Positions 17,782 through 27,543 of a stretch of DNA of 49,926 nt are shown piece by piece; positions within the stretch are counted from its first letter, which is position 1; each line of letters opens with the position of its first letter. The notes under the pieces are model-generated. The model did no database searches. It was given only the letters and a program-made list of their open reading frames with translations, and was not told where the DNA came from. Where the stretch lies: the NCBI GenBank assembly GCA_031180805.1, contig JAPSLL010000021.1, positions 13,552 through 63,477 of the forward strand, read 5' to 3'. Both the position numbers and the translations under genes were made by a program. This DNA comes from Bacillus sp. (in: firmicutes). GTDB lineage: Bacteria; Bacillota; Bacilli; Bacillales; Bacillaceae.

Positions 17782-18195
17782 ATGAAAAGAGATGGAAAAA
17801 TGATAAAAACAATTCATGTTGTAGGTGCGGTAATCATTGAAAATGGAAAAATACTATGCGCACAGCGTGGCCACGGTAAGATTTTACCGTTAAAGTGGGA
17901 GTTTCCAGGAGGGAAAATTGAAGAAGGAGAGTCGGCGGAAACAGCATTAAAGCGTGAAATTATGGAAGAAATGAAATGCAAAATCGATATAATTGAACAG
18001 ATTGACTTTACTATTTATGAATATGATTTTGGGACGGTTCATTTGACAACCTTTCTCTGCAGCCTTGACGAAGGAGCTCCTGTATTAACTGAACATATTG
18101 AAATAAAGTGGCTGTTACCTAAGGAATTGAAAACATTAGATTGGGCACCAGCAGATTTACCTACTGTCGAGAAAATCGCGGCAATGGAATTATAA
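17782..18195 (+). CDS. MutT-like Nudix hydrolase
   Basis: Predicted nucleotide-pool sanitising pyrophosphatase (8-oxo-dGTP diphosphatase or CTP-pyrophosphohydrolase type). The Nudix box is complete: GGKIEEGESAE followed by REIMEEM. The preceding ILPLKWEFPGG and the final P-A-D-L-P-T-V-E-K-I motif are typical of the MutT subgroup. 137 residues; an internal ATG at 17803 would give a more standard MutT length. ATG 17782 follows GAGGAAA. A small gene follows 90 bases later. Confidence 0.9.
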   Translation: MKRDGKMIKTIHVVGAVIIENGKILCAQRGHGKILPLKWEFPGGKIEEGESAETALKREIMEEMKCKIDIIEQIDFTIYEYDFGTVHLTTFLCSLDEGAPVLTEHIEIKWLLPKELKTLDWAPADLPTVEKIAAMEL

Positions 18196-18285
18196 TCAGA
18201 TTTTTTTGTATAAGATGGCTGTAAAGGGAAAGATAGTAAGGTGTTTTTTAACACAGACTAACTACGATGTGGAGGGGTTGTTGTG

Positions 18286-18459
18286 ATGAATATTCGTGAA
18301 GGAATAATTCCAACATCTTTAGGTGCGGCTGTTACAGCGACTGGCTATACATTGAAGCAAAGACGTGGTTCAAATAAAATGGTCGCAAATACAATATTCG
18401 GCTTCGGTTTGGCCCATATTGTACTGGGAGCTATAGACCTAGTTCAGCATCGTCGTTAG
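18286..18459 (+). CDS. Small hydrophobic conserved-type protein
   Basis: 57 codons after GGAGGGG: begins MNIREGIIPTSLGAAVTATG, then a basic hinge YTLKQRRGSNK, then NTIFGFGLAHIVLGAIDLV and ends QHRR. Two weak hydrophobic segments around a basic loop suggest a small membrane-associated protein. I recall similar short Bacillus proteins without known function. GTG 18283 is an alternative start. A strong terminator follows only eight bases after the stop, supporting a real gene. Confidence 0.7.
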   Translation: MNIREGIIPTSLGAAVTATGYTLKQRRGSNKMVANTIFGFGLAHIVLGAIDLVQHRR

Positions 18460-18466
18460 ATTAAAG

Positions 18467-18497
18467 GAGTGAGTACTAATTGTACTCGCTCTTTTTG
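18467..18497 (+). terminator. Terminator of the small gene
   Basis: Arms GAGTGAGTAC and GTACTCGCTC (one wobble pair) with a five-base loop, then TTTTT. Confidence 0.85.
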
Positions 18498-18594
18498 TTA
18501 ATCTAAGTAATACGCGGGTGTATGTTTCAATTTATGCAGCAAATACTAAGCATAGTGTAATGTTAAACTTAAATTAGAAGGGAAGGAGCTCATA

Positions 18595-20076
18595 TTGACA
18601 GCAAAGGATCCTATTGTGATTGATGCGATTATTAATGGTGAAAAGGTCAGAACAGAAAAACAAGCACCTCGTGAAAATCCCACACATCCTGATGAGGTTG
18701 TTGGGTACGCTCCGTTAAACACTCGAGAAGAGGCAATTCGTGCAATCGATGCGGCGTATGATGCATTTCCTGCTTGGGCAGAAACGTCTATTGATGAGCG
18801 GATTGAGCGGATGAAAAAGGCGATCCAAAAAATAAAAGATGCTACCTCGGAAATTGCTGAATTGCTCACAAGAGAACATGGGAAGCCACTTTATGATTCC
18901 AACGGCGAAATCGCAGTATCCTTAATGTGGATGGAGTTTGCTTGTGAAAATGCAAAGGAAGTATTGAAAAGCGAAATTCATGAAAGTGAACTAGGAAAGA
19001 CAATCATTGCTCGTGATGCGATAGGTGTTGTCGCCTCCATCACTCCATGGAATTATCCAATTTCCCTCTCTACGATAAAAATTGCACCTGCTCTTTTAGC
19101 TGGGAATACGATGGTTCTTAAACCAAGTCCATTAGCACCACTGGCTGTAAGTAAAGTTGTTGAAATCGTTGCAAATGAATTCCCGAAAGGAGTTCTTAAT
19201 CTCGTTCATGGTGAAGCAGATATCGGAGTCGAGCTAACATCAAATCCAAAGATCGCTAAAATCGCCTTTACAGGTGGAACGAATACGGCAAAGCATATTA
19301 TTAAAGCAGCTGCAGATACGATTAAGCATATGACGTTAGAATTAGGTGGAAATGATGCAGCGATCGTACTAGAAGATTTTAATGTAAATGATGAAAGAGC
19401 AATGCGTCGACTCGTCATTTCGAATTTCCTAACTGCAGGGCAAATATGTATGATTGCAAAAAGAGTTTATGTTCACCGCTCTATATATGATGAGTTTGTT
19501 GAAAAATATATTGAAGCAGCAAATAAGTGGATCCGTGTTGGGGATCCGTTTAGCGATGATGTTACAATTGGACCGGTTAATAATATGAAGCAGGTTGAAT
19601 TTGTCCAAAGCTTAATTGATGATGCTAAAAGAAAAGGAGCTAAGGTCATCAAATTAGGAAAAGTTTTAGATAAGGAGCTATATGAAAAAGGATATTTCAT
19701 GCAGCCAACAATTGTTTTAGGTGCCGACTATAAAGATCCGATTGTTATTGAGGAGCAGTTTGGACCGACTGTACCGATTTTACCGTTTGAAGATGACAAG
19801 CATGCGATTGATTTGGCAAATGACAGCATTTATGGTCTAACAAGCTCTGTCTGGGGTGATGAAGAGCATGCATTAAAAGTAGCGAAGCATATTCAAGCAG
19901 GAACAACGATGATCAATACTGCAGCAGTTCAAGGACTTGATGTTAGATTCCCATTTGGAGGAGTAAAGCAGTCTGGAATGGGCCGCGAATATGGAAGAGA
20001 TGGACTGCTCATTTATACAGATACACATGTTATTAATATGCCGAAAAAGCTTGATTTACCGTATATTCCAGAGTGA
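18595..20076 (+). CDS. NAD(P)-dependent aldehyde dehydrogenase
   Basis: Cytosolic ALDH-superfamily enzyme that oxidises an aldehyde to the acid; the substrate is not evident. 493 residues, normal. Catalytic residues are visible: N153 in TPWNYP, E249 in LELGGN and C285 in AGQICM. The cofactor-binding FTGGTNTAK segment and the EEQFGPTVPILPF, PFGGVKQSGMGRE and YGLTSSVW motifs are all present. The N-terminus lacks a signal peptide. TTG 18595 with AAGGAG about eight bases upstream is the best start. Monocistronic as far as I can see. Confidence 0.93.
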   Translation: MTAKDPIVIDAIINGEKVRTEKQAPRENPTHPDEVVGYAPLNTREEAIRAIDAAYDAFPAWAETSIDERIERMKKAIQKIKDATSEIAELLTREHGKPLYDSNGEIAVSLMWMEFACENAKEVLKSEIHESELGKTIIARDAIGVVASITPWNYPISLSTIKIAPALLAGNTMVLKPSPLAPLAVSKVVEIVANEFPKGVLNLVHGEADIGVELTSNPKIAKIAFTGGTNTAKHIIKAAADTIKHMTLELGGNDAAIVLEDFNVNDERAMRRLVISNFLTAGQICMIAKRVYVHRSIYDEFVEKYIEAANKWIRVGDPFSDDVTIGPVNNMKQVEFVQSLIDDAKRKGAKVIKLGKVLDKELYEKGYFMQPTIVLGADYKDPIVIEEQFGPTVPILPFEDDKHAIDLANDSIYGLTSSVWGDEEHALKVAKHIQAGTTMINTAAVQGLDVRFPFGGVKQSGMGREYGRDGLLIYTDTHVINMPKKLDLPYIPE

Positions 20077-20290
20077 TTTCTATTTAACTGTCTTAAGGTT
20101 ATGAAAGTGACGCCTAAGGCAGTTCTTTATTTTAAAAAAGCGGTAAGGAATTTTTGCTGTTTGTTGTAGCTTCCGGGACAAAATATTTTACAAAAATACA
20201 AAGAAGTTGCAGAATAGATTTGAGCTTCAAAGCTAGGAAATACATAAAACGATATTTCTAAGAAGAACAACATGATAGGAGATGAATTGC

Positions 20291-20968
20291 ATGGAAAACA
20301 ATGAAAAGAAAAAGCGAGAAATTCTTGACGCATTTCAATTTAGACATGCAACAAAGGCATTTGACCCAACGAAGAAAATATCTGATGAGGATTTTCAATT
20401 CATTTTAGAAGCGGGTAGACTTTCACCTAGCTCTGTCGGTTATGAGCCATGGAAATTTGTCGTTATTCAAAATATGCAATTACGAGAAAAGCTCCGTGAA
20501 GTATCCTGGGGAGCACAGGGCCAGCTTCCAACTGCAAGTCATTTCGTTCTTATTTTAGCGAGAACGATGAAGGACACAAAGTACGACTCAACATATGTTG
20601 AAAACTTAATGTTGAACGAGAAAAAAGTACCCGCAGAAATATTTGATAAAATGAAAGTGCGATACAAAAGCTTTCAAGAAGATGATTTACACTTGCTTGA
20701 TAATGAACGAACAATGCTGGATTGGGCTGGAAAGCAAACATATATTGCATTAGCTAATATGATGACTGTTGCTGCACAAATTGGCATTGACTCGTGTCCG
20801 ATCGAAGGATTTGATTTTGATAAGGTACAAAAGATTTTAGATGAGGAAGGGTTACTTGAGGATGGCCATTTAGCTATTTCAGTTATGGTAGCATTTGGTT
20901 ATCGGGCAAAGGAACCACGTCCAAAGACAAGACGTAATCTAGAAGATATTGTCCAATGGGTCAATTAA
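20291..20968 (+). CDS. Nitroreductase-family NAD(P)H oxidoreductase
   Basis: FMN-dependent reductase of the NfsB/YfkO type, about 225 residues. It begins with the family motif [18 protein letters not shown] near residue 18, then [20 protein letters not shown] for FMN binding. [11 protein letters not shown] and the C-terminal [15 protein letters not shown] complete the signature. Likely reduces nitroaromatics or quinones. I place the start at ATG 20291, nine bases after AGGAG; the in-frame ATG 20282 overlaps that site. Convergent with the Old Yellow Enzyme gene. Confidence 0.92.
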   Translation: MENNEKKKREILDAFQFRHATKAFDPTKKISDEDFQFILEAGRLSPSSVGYEPWKFVVIQNMQLREKLREVSWGAQGQLPTASHFVLILARTMKDTKYDSTYVENLMLNEKKVPAEIFDKMKVRYKSFQEDDLHLLDNERTMLDWAGKQTYIALANMMTVAAQIGIDSCPIEGFDFDKVQKILDEEGLLEDGHLAISVMVAFGYRAKEPRPKTRRNLEDIVQWVN

Positions 20969-20972
20969 TCGT

Positions 20973-21013
20973 AAAAAGCCAAGTAGTCTTAGGGTTTGAC
21001 TACTTGGCTTTTT
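20973..21013. terminator. Perfect bidirectional terminator
   Basis: AAAAAGCCAAGTAGTC and GACTACTTGGCTTTTT form a 16-bp perfect stem around a nine-base loop, with A and T tracts on both sides, between convergent genes. Confidence 0.95.
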
Positions 21014-21023
21014 ATAGTTGAAA

Positions 21024-22046
21024 TTAGCGAATGCTATAGGCAGCAGCAACTGGTTCTGGCGTAAGTGGTTTTCCACCTAATTCGATTGAAGCTTCATTTG
21101 CCCAATATGGGTTACGAAGCATGCCTCTACCAACAGCAACTAAATCAGCTTTTCCTTCACGGATCGCTTCTTCGCAAAGTTTAGGATCCTCCATTCTACC
21201 GACAGCAATTGTTGGGATATGTAAGGCTTCCTTCATTTCCTTAGCAAGGTTCAATTGATATCCTGGTCCGGAATTGCTTGGTCCTGAGTTGCTTTCTCCA
21301 CCAGATGATACATGAATAATATCGACCCCAGCTTCATTGTAACGTTTTGCTAATTCAATAGCATAATCGATTCCATAACCCTCCTCAGCATATTCAACAG
21401 CTGAAATTCTCATAATAAGAGGCATTGATTCAGGCATTACTCGACGTGCAGCTTGAATGATTTCAACACCAAATAGCGCTTTATCTTCACCATATTTATC
21501 AGTGCGTTTATTCGTTAATGGAGATTGAAATTGATGGATTAGATAACCGTGTGCTCCATGAATTTCGATTGTATCGACCCCAGCTTTAACTGCACGTTCA
21601 AATGCAGCTTCAAACTTATTCACCATCGCCTCGACCTCTTCAGTTGAGAGCTCGCGTGGTTTTTTGTACTGTTCAGAAAATTGAATAGCAGATGAAGAGA
21701 CGGGTACTTCAGCATCCTCTGCTTTTCTGCCTGCATGGGCAATTTGTATGCCAACCTTTGCTCCATAGCTTTGGCAAGATTCAATAATACGTTTAAATGC
21801 TGGAATTTGCTCGTCAGACCATAAACCTAAATCATAATCAGAAATTCTTCCATCTGGTTCAACGTCTGTCATTTCCATAATAATAAGTCCAGCACCACCA
21901 ACAGCACGGCTAGTGTAATGGGTAAAATGCCAATCGTTTGGTATTCCATCCTTTGCTTTAACTGAATATTGGCACATAGGCGGCATAACAATACGATTCT
22001 TAAGCTTTAGCCCTTTTAATTCAAATCCATCTAATAATGAAGGCAA
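21024..22046 (-). CDS. Old Yellow Enzyme, NamA/YqjM type
   Basis: FMN-dependent NADPH dehydrogenase that reduces activated alkenes. About 340 residues. YqjM-class marks: C25 and Y27 in MPPMCQYS, HGAHGYLIHQF with the His pair that binds substrate, QIAHAGRKAE, and an Arg in IMRISA. PTIAVGRM and AVGRGMLRNPYWA form the phosphate-binding end. TTG 22046 has GGAAAGGAA upstream; the longer TTG 22064 has no ribosome site. Divergent from cysJ with 445 bases between. Confidence 0.92.
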   Translation of the reverse strand: MPSLLDGFELKGLKLKNRIVMPPMCQYSVKAKDGIPNDWHFTHYTSRAVGGAGLIIMEMTDVEPDGRISDYDLGLWSDEQIPAFKRIIESCQSYGAKVGIQIAHAGRKAEDAEVPVSSSAIQFSEQYKKPRELSTEEVEAMVNKFEAAFERAVKAGVDTIEIHGAHGYLIHQFQSPLTNKRTDKYGEDKALFGVEIIQAARRVMPESMPLIMRISAVEYAEEGYGIDYAIELAKRYNEAGVDIIHVSSGGESNSGPSNSGPGYQLNLAKEMKEALHIPTIAVGRMEDPKLCEEAIREGKADLVAVGRGMLRNPYWANEASIELGGKPLTPEPVAAAYSIR

Positions 22047-22299
22047 GATAATCTTCCTTTCCAATTGGTTTTGTTAATGTACAGTGAAGTTTTACACCCA
22101 GAAAGGTTGTTAAGTCAAATGATTCGACTTCCACCCTTTAGTATGTCCTTTTGTTTGCCTATTGATTTGGTCAAATGGAAACTTAATTTCTTGATTTGTT
22201 TCTAAATCGAAAAAAGGCTTCGCTTGCATTTTGGAGACTCAAAATTTAATCGATAGTTTCCATTTTTGATGGTATAATATTTTGATTAATTCTTAAAAA

Positions 22300-22425
22300 A
22301 TTCTAGAATAATAAATTTTTTGATTATTCCCATATATTAATAGTTTAAATGACTAAAACCTACTTGACTTATAGGAATAATATAGTACGATAAAACTAAC
22401 TATTTTTTCACTTTATGTGAAATGG
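22300..22425 (+). promoter_or_regulatory. cysJI control region with inverted GGAATAAT motifs
   Basis: ATTATTCCCATATATTA (22323-) and ATAGGAATAATATAG (22373-) share an inverted GGAATAAT core. The second overlaps a possible sigma-A promoter (TTGACT, 16 bases, TACGAT). They resemble the AT-rich GGAAT-containing sites of the sulfur repressor CymR, from memory only. No T-box or S-box leader is visible between 22065 and 22491. Confidence 0.35.
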
Positions 22426-22491
22426 CGAAATTTGTAGGATGAGCCATTTTTATGGCTTACATAGTCTATATTCCTTGTGAGGTGGATATCG

Positions 22492-24321
22492 TTGCAACTT
22501 CAGGTATTAAACAGTCCTTTTAATCAGGAGCAGGCAGAGCTTCTAAATCGCCTTCTGCCAACCTTAACAGATTCCCAAAAGGTTTGGCTAAGTGGGTATT
22601 TGGCTGCTTCTCAATCTGTTTCTGTTACAGCTACATCAGATGTTTTAGCATCTGGTGCAGGGACAGCACAAACTACGGCACAACCAGTATCAAAAGAAGT
22701 AACTATTTTATTTGGTTCTCAAACAGGTAATGCACAAAATATCGCGAAAAATGCTGGGAAGACGCTTGAAGGTCAAGGTTTTCAAGTAACTGTCTCATCA
22801 ATGAGTGATTTTAAACCAAATAATTTAAAAAAAGTGAAAAACTTACTTATCGTTGTGAGTACACATGGTGAAGGTGATCCACCTGATAACGCTATTTCTT
22901 TCCATGAGTTTATACACGGTAAACGTGCACCTAAGCTTGATGACTTACGTTTTTCTGTATTATCACTTGGGGATAGCTCTTATGAGTTTTTCTGTCAAAC
23001 GGGTAAGGATTTTGATAAGCGTTTAGAAGAGCTTGGAGGAAAGCGTCTCTATGATCGTGTTGATTGTGATCTTGACTTTGATGAGCCTGCAGCAGAGTGG
23101 CTTAATGGAGTTCTTAATAGCTTAAATCAGTCAACTGGAGATAATGCACAGCCACAAGCTACAGCCGAAGCAGCTCCTCAAGTGGGAGAATCTGTTTATT
23201 CACGTTCTAATCCATTTAAAGCAGAGGTACTTGAAAATATAAATTTAAATGGCAAAGGTTCTAATAAAGAAACACGTCATCTTGAAATTTCTCTTGAAGG
23301 TTCAGGCTTAACGTATCAACCAGGTGATAGTTTAGGGATTTATCCAGAAAATGATCCGGAATTGGTTGATGCGCTTCTTAAAGAATTAAAGTGGAATCCA
23401 GATGAAAATGTAACAGTTAACAAACAAGGTGAAACTCGTTCCCTTTACGAAGCACTTCGCACATATTTTGAAGTGACAGTCTTAACAAAACCACTTCTTC
23501 AACAAGCAGCAGAGCTTTCAAAGAATAATGAATTACAAACATTAGTATCTAAAGGAAACGAAGATAAATTAAAAGAGTATATTGATGGGCGGGATTTATT
23601 AGATTTAGTTCGTGACTTTGGCCCTTGGAACGTGACACCGCAAGCATTTATTTCAATTTTACGAAAAATGCCGTCTCGTCTCTACTCAATTTCTAGCAGT
23701 CTATTAGCAAATCCCGAGGAAGTGCATTTAACGATTGGTGCGGTTCGCTATGAGGCGCATGGTCGGAAGCGTAACGGTGTATGCTCAATACAAGCAGCGG
23801 AACGTCTTGAACCAGGTGATACGATTCCTGTTTATATTCAGCATAACGATAACTTTAAGCTGCCTGAAAATCCAGATACACCAATTATTATGGTTGGACC
23901 AGGTACTGGTGTAGCGCCTTTCCGTTCATTTATGCAGGAAAGAGAAGAAACCGGTGCTGAAGGGAAGTCATGGTTGTTCTTTGGAGACCAGCATTTTGTC
24001 ACGGATTTCCTTTATCAGACAGAGTGGCAAAGATGGGTGAAGGATGGCGTTCTTACGAAGATGGATGTAGCGTTTTCTCGTGACACAGAGGAAAAGGTCT
24101 ATGTTCAGCATCGTATGCAGGAACATAGTAAGGAATTGTTTGAATGGCTTCAAGAGGGTGCTGTTGTGTATATTTGCGGTGATGAGAAAAACATGGCACA
24201 TGATGTTCACAATACACTTATTGATATTATTGAAAAAGAAGGTAAGATGAGTCGCGAAAAAGCGGAAGCGTACCTTGCGGATATGCAGCAGCAAAAACGT
24301 TATCAACGTGACGTATATTGA
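22492..24321 (+). CDS. cysJ: Sulfite reductase (NADPH) flavoprotein alpha subunit
   Basis: Passes electrons from NADPH through FAD and FMN to CysI in assimilatory sulfate reduction. 609 residues (B. subtilis CysJ is about 605). Flavodoxin domain ~70-205: [14 protein letters not shown] binds FMN phosphate, then [12 protein letters not shown] and [13 protein letters not shown]/connection domain ~225-450: RLYSISSS and [13 protein letters not shown] domain: [12 protein letters not shown], and the end motif [11 protein letters not shown] 22492 with GAGGTGG upstream is the start (M-QLQVLN). First gene of the cysJI operon, 28 bases before cysI. Confidence 0.96.
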   Translation: MQLQVLNSPFNQEQAELLNRLLPTLTDSQKVWLSGYLAASQSVSVTATSDVLASGAGTAQTTAQPVSKEVTILFGSQTGNAQNIAKNAGKTLEGQGFQVTVSSMSDFKPNNLKKVKNLLIVVSTHGEGDPPDNAISFHEFIHGKRAPKLDDLRFSVLSLGDSSYEFFCQTGKDFDKRLEELGGKRLYDRVDCDLDFDEPAAEWLNGVLNSLNQSTGDNAQPQATAEAAPQVGESVYSRSNPFKAEVLENINLNGKGSNKETRHLEISLEGSGLTYQPGDSLGIYPENDPELVDALLKELKWNPDENVTVNKQGETRSLYEALRTYFEVTVLTKPLLQQAAELSKNNELQTLVSKGNEDKLKEYIDGRDLLDLVRDFGPWNVTPQAFISILRKMPSRLYSISSSLLANPEEVHLTIGAVRYEAHGRKRNGVCSIQAAERLEPGDTIPVYIQHNDNFKLPENPDTPIIMVGPGTGVAPFRSFMQEREETGAEGKSWLFFGDQHFVTDFLYQTEWQRWVKDGVLTKMDVAFSRDTEEKVYVQHRMQEHSKELFEWLQEGAVVYICGDEKNMAHDVHNTLIDIIEKEGKMSREKAEAYLADMQQQKRYQRDVY

Positions 24322-24349
24322 TTTTAGACCTGAAAGGAGTTTAATCAAC

Positions 24350-26065
24350 ATGGGGAATCAAATCTTAAAAGCGCCAGAAGGCAAGCCAAGTGATGTTGAG
24401 CGCATAAAAGAAGAAAGTGACTATTTGCGCGGCACGCTTAAAGAATCAATGCTTGAACCTCTAAGCGCAGGAATTTCAGATGATGATAACCGTTTAATGA
24501 AATTCCACGGGAGTTATTTGCAAGATGACCGAGACCTTCGTAATGAGCGTCAAAAACAAAAATTAGAGCCAGCTTATCAGTTCATGCTTCGCGTTCGGAT
24601 GCCAGGTGGTGTTGCAACACCTGATCAATGGCTAGTAATGGATGAACTTGCTGATAAGTACGGTAATGGTACGTTAAAGCTTACAACTCGTCAAACGTTC
24701 CAAATGCATGGGATTTTAAAATGGAATATGAAAAAGACGATTCAGGCTATTCATGCATCATTATTAGATACAATTGCTGCTTGTGGTGACGTAAACAGAA
24801 ACGTTATGTGTAACCCAAACCCATATAAATCTGATGTTCATTTAGAAGTATACGAATGGGCAAAGAAATTGAGTAATGATCTGTTACCACGTACTAGAGC
24901 ATATCATGAGCTTTGGCTTGATGAAGAAAAAGTGGCGAGTACTCCAGATGTTGAAGTAGAGCCAATGTATGGGCCACTTTATTTACCACGTAAATTTAAA
25001 ATTGGTATCGCAGTGCCACCATCAAATGATATTGATGTATACTCTCAAGATCTTGGCTTAATTGCAATTGTTGAAGATGGAAAATTAATCGGCTTCAACG
25101 TAGCAATCGGTGGTGGTATGGGGATGACACACGGAGATAAAGCAACTTATCCACAGCTTGCAAAAGTAATTGGTTTCTGTAAACCTGAGCAAATCTATGA
25201 TGTTGCAGAAAAAACGATTACGATTCAGCGTGACTATGGAAATCGTTCGGTACGTAAAAATGCTCGTTTCAAATATACAGTTGATCGACTTGGTCTTGAA
25301 ACAGTGAAGGAAGAGCTGGAAAACCGCCTTGGCTGGAAGCTTGAAGAAGCAAAGCCATTCCATTTTGATAGCAATGGCGATCGTTATGGCTGGGAAAAAG
25401 GGCTTAATGGAAAATGGCATTTTACATTATTTGTTCAAGGTGGACGTGTCGCTGACTATGACGGATATAAGTTAAAAACAGGCTTGCGTGAAATTGCTAA
25501 AATCCATAAAGGGGATATTCGATTAACTGCTAACCAAAACCTTATTATTGCCAATGTATCAGCTCAGAAGAAGAAAAAAATTACTGAATTAATTGAGCAG
25601 TATGGTTTAACAGATGGTGCGCATTATACTGCTCTTCGCAGAAGCTCAATGTCATGTGTTGCACTTCCAACATGTGGATTGGCAATGGCAGAAGCAGAAC
25701 GCTATTTACCTGAGCTTATTGACAAAGTTGAGGCAATTATTGATGAAAATGGTTTACGTGAAGAGGAAATAACGATTCGTATGACGGGCTGTCCTAACGG
25801 GTGTGCACGTCCTGCCCTTGGCGAAATTGCCTTTATCGGTAAATCAGTCGGAAAATATAATATGTACCTTGGAGCAGCATTTGACGGAAGTCGTCTAAAT
25901 AAAATGTACCGTGAAAATATCGGTGAAGAAGAAATTTTAAGTGAATTACGTGTTCTCCTTTCACGCTATGCAAAAGAACGTGAAGATGGAGAGCATTTCG
26001 GTGACTTTGTTATTCGTGCTGGAATCATTAAAGCAACAACAGATGGAACAAATTATCACGATTAA
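24350..26065 (+). CDS. cysI: Sulfite reductase (NADPH) hemoprotein beta subunit
   Basis: Six-electron reduction of sulfite to sulfide at a siroheme-[4Fe-4S] centre. 571 residues, the normal Bacillus length. Cluster ligands are complete: C436 and C442 in CVALPTC, and C481 and C485 in TGCPNGC. Siroheme-binding arginines lie in [13 protein letters not shown] and the [13 protein letters not shown] segment. ATG 24350 follows AAAGGAG; the longer frame from 24275 lies inside cysJ. Translationally close to cysJ; a hairpin follows at 26095. Confidence 0.97.
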   Translation: MGNQILKAPEGKPSDVERIKEESDYLRGTLKESMLEPLSAGISDDDNRLMKFHGSYLQDDRDLRNERQKQKLEPAYQFMLRVRMPGGVATPDQWLVMDELADKYGNGTLKLTTRQTFQMHGILKWNMKKTIQAIHASLLDTIAACGDVNRNVMCNPNPYKSDVHLEVYEWAKKLSNDLLPRTRAYHELWLDEEKVASTPDVEVEPMYGPLYLPRKFKIGIAVPPSNDIDVYSQDLGLIAIVEDGKLIGFNVAIGGGMGMTHGDKATYPQLAKVIGFCKPEQIYDVAEKTITIQRDYGNRSVRKNARFKYTVDRLGLETVKEELENRLGWKLEEAKPFHFDSNGDRYGWEKGLNGKWHFTLFVQGGRVADYDGYKLKTGLREIAKIHKGDIRLTANQNLIIANVSAQKKKKITELIEQYGLTDGAHYTALRRSSMSCVALPTCGLAMAEAERYLPELIDKVEAIIDENGLREEEITIRMTGCPNGCARPALGEIAFIGKSVGKYNMYLGAAFDGSRLNKMYRENIGEEEILSELRVLLSRYAKEREDGEHFGDFVIRAGIIKATTDGTNYHD

Positions 26066-26094
26066 TAATAAATAGTAGAAGTGACTTAACCTGC

Positions 26095-26132
26095 TATAGC
26101 TCCTTTTTCCCTTAGGGGGATAAGGAGCTATA
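26095..26132 (+). terminator. Hairpin after cysI
   Basis: TATAGCTCCTT and AAGGAGCTATA with an inner CCC/GGG pairing. Very stable, but without a T tract, so it may be a processing or stability hairpin rather than a classic terminator. Confidence 0.55.
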
Positions 26133-26283
26133 CCTAGATATTGAAAACAATGACAAAATACTTAGATTTTACTTTGTAAAACATAATGAATAGTGCGAGA
26201 AAGCTTTTTCTAGATACCTCATTTTTGGGTTGACATTTCTCGTATACATGTTATAAATAAAATAAACTGTTTTATAAAAATAA

Positions 26284-26312
26284 TGGATTGTTACTGTTCG
26301 GCAGGCAAAACC
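26284..26312 (+). promoter_or_regulatory. RAT antiterminator site of the licT-like gene
   Basis: GGATTGTTACTG-TTCG-GCAGGCAAAACCT matches the ribonucleic antiterminator target bound by LicT/SacT-type proteins. Its 3' end overlaps the left arm of the terminator that follows, so protein binding would block the terminator. Confidence 0.9.
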
Positions 26313-26370
26313 TAAATTTGTGATAGAATATTGATATTGTCAGTATTCTATTTCAAGTTTAGGTTTTTAT
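26309..26370 (+). terminator. Leader terminator controlled by the RAT
   Basis: Arms of ~25 bases (AACCTAAATTTGTGATAG... and ...CTATTTCAAGTTTAGGTT) with a T-rich exit. It lies ahead of the antiterminator gene, 80 bases before its start. Confidence 0.88.
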
Positions 26371-26448
26371 TTTTATTATATAATTAGTCTTATCCTAATG
26401 GGCGTAAATCCCCAAACAATTAAAATAATGGTACAAGGGCTGAGTGAA

Positions 26449-27309
26449 ATGAAAATTAGTAAAGTGTTCAATAATAATGTTGTTTTAACTGAAAATGAAC
26501 ATAATCAGGAATTAGTTGTTATGGGAAGAGGGCTTGCTTTTCAAAAAAAGATTGGAGATGAGATTGAGCCTGATAAAATTGAGAAAAAATTTGTACTTGA
26601 AAATCAAGGGATATCTGACAAGCTTGCGGAATTACTTGTTGATACTCCAGAACTGTACTTAGAAATTTCATATAAGATTTTAAATTATGCAAAATCGCAA
26701 TTATCTTATAAAATTGATGATTACTTGTATGTTGCATTAACAGATCATTTAAGTTTTGCAATAAGTCGACATAAGCAAGGGATTGATTTAAAAAATGCAT
26801 TGCTTTGGGAAATCCGCAAATATTATAAGGAAGAATATCAAGTTGCATTAAAAGCCCTCGACATTATTGAAGAAGAAACAGGAGTAAGACTTGGTGAGGA
26901 TGAAGCGGGTTCGATCGCCTTACATTTAGTCAATAGCCAGTTAACTGGTGAAAATATGGAAGCTGCTGTACAAGTAACGAAAATGGTTGATAGTATTTTA
27001 AGTATAGTGAAATATCATTTTCAAATGGACTTAGATGAGGACTCAATTAACTATGAACGATTTTTAACTCATCTTCGTTTCTTTGCTTTACGTTTTATCC
27101 GAAAGGAAAGGTTTCAAGATAATTCCGATGATTTTTTATATGAACAGGTGAAGCGGAAATATTTGCAAGCGTTTCAATGTAGTCAAAAAATTGCCATGTT
27201 TGTTGAAAAGAAATATAATTGGAAAATTACTACTGACGAGATCATTTATTTAACTTTGCATATTCATCGTGTTACCCAAAGACATGAGTGGAATCAACAA
27301 AATTCATAA
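26449..27309 (+). CDS. licT: LicT-type BglG-family transcription antiterminator
   Basis: RNA-binding antiterminator controlled by PTS phosphorylation. 286 residues: CAT RNA-binding domain 1-56 (MKISKVFNNNVVLTENE, ELVVMGRGLAFQKK), PRD1 ~65-170 with His in TDHLSF and IALHLVNS, and PRD2 ~175-280 with His in LTHLRFF and TLHIHRV. All four regulatory His are present. I start at ATG 26449, where the CAT domain begins; the ribosome site (AAGGGC) is weak. Its own leader carries a RAT, so it is positively autoregulated. The beta-glucoside permease follows. The symbol is by closeness to B. subtilis LicT. Confidence 0.92.
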   Translation: MKISKVFNNNVVLTENEHNQELVVMGRGLAFQKKIGDEIEPDKIEKKFVLENQGISDKLAELLVDTPELYLEISYKILNYAKSQLSYKIDDYLYVALTDHLSFAISRHKQGIDLKNALLWEIRKYYKEEYQVALKALDIIEEETGVRLGEDEAGSIALHLVNSQLTGENMEAAVQVTKMVDSILSIVKYHFQMDLDEDSINYERFLTHLRFFALRFIRKERFQDNSDDFLYEQVKRKYLQAFQCSQKIAMFVEKKYNWKITTDEIIYLTLHIHRVTQRHEWNQQNS

Positions 27310-27337
27310 GTACTTATTATGTTTAAAAATAATTTGG

Positions 27338-27433
27338 AAAAGCCTAAATATCTCAAGAACTTTAACGAGTTGTTAAATCGTGAAATCATTTTGCAACTCC
27401 GCTTTTATGTCCTGGGAAATTTAGGCTTTTATT
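27338..27433 (+). terminator. Large stem-loop between licT-like gene and permease
   Basis: AAAAGCCTAAAT (27338) pairs with ATTTAGGCTTTT (27419-27430); the 69-base loop holds a second stem GAGTTG/CAACTC (27367 and 27394). The T-rich 3' end suggests termination, but no RAT sequence overlaps it. Confidence 0.6.
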
Positions 27434-27543
27434 TGGCTTACAAGTGTAAATGAATTGACTATTATTCTATACACTTCCACTTTCCTTTTTTTCATTGTAT
27501 TCTAATTATAAGGGACTATTAACCCAATTAGGGGGATCACCAA

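Noticed and set aside
22065-22491. Riboswitch (S-box or T-box) before cysJ
   Set aside because: I found no conserved T-box sequence, S-box stems or leader terminator.
27310-27543. Catabolite (cre) site before the PTS permease
   Set aside because: No sequence close to the cre consensus was found.
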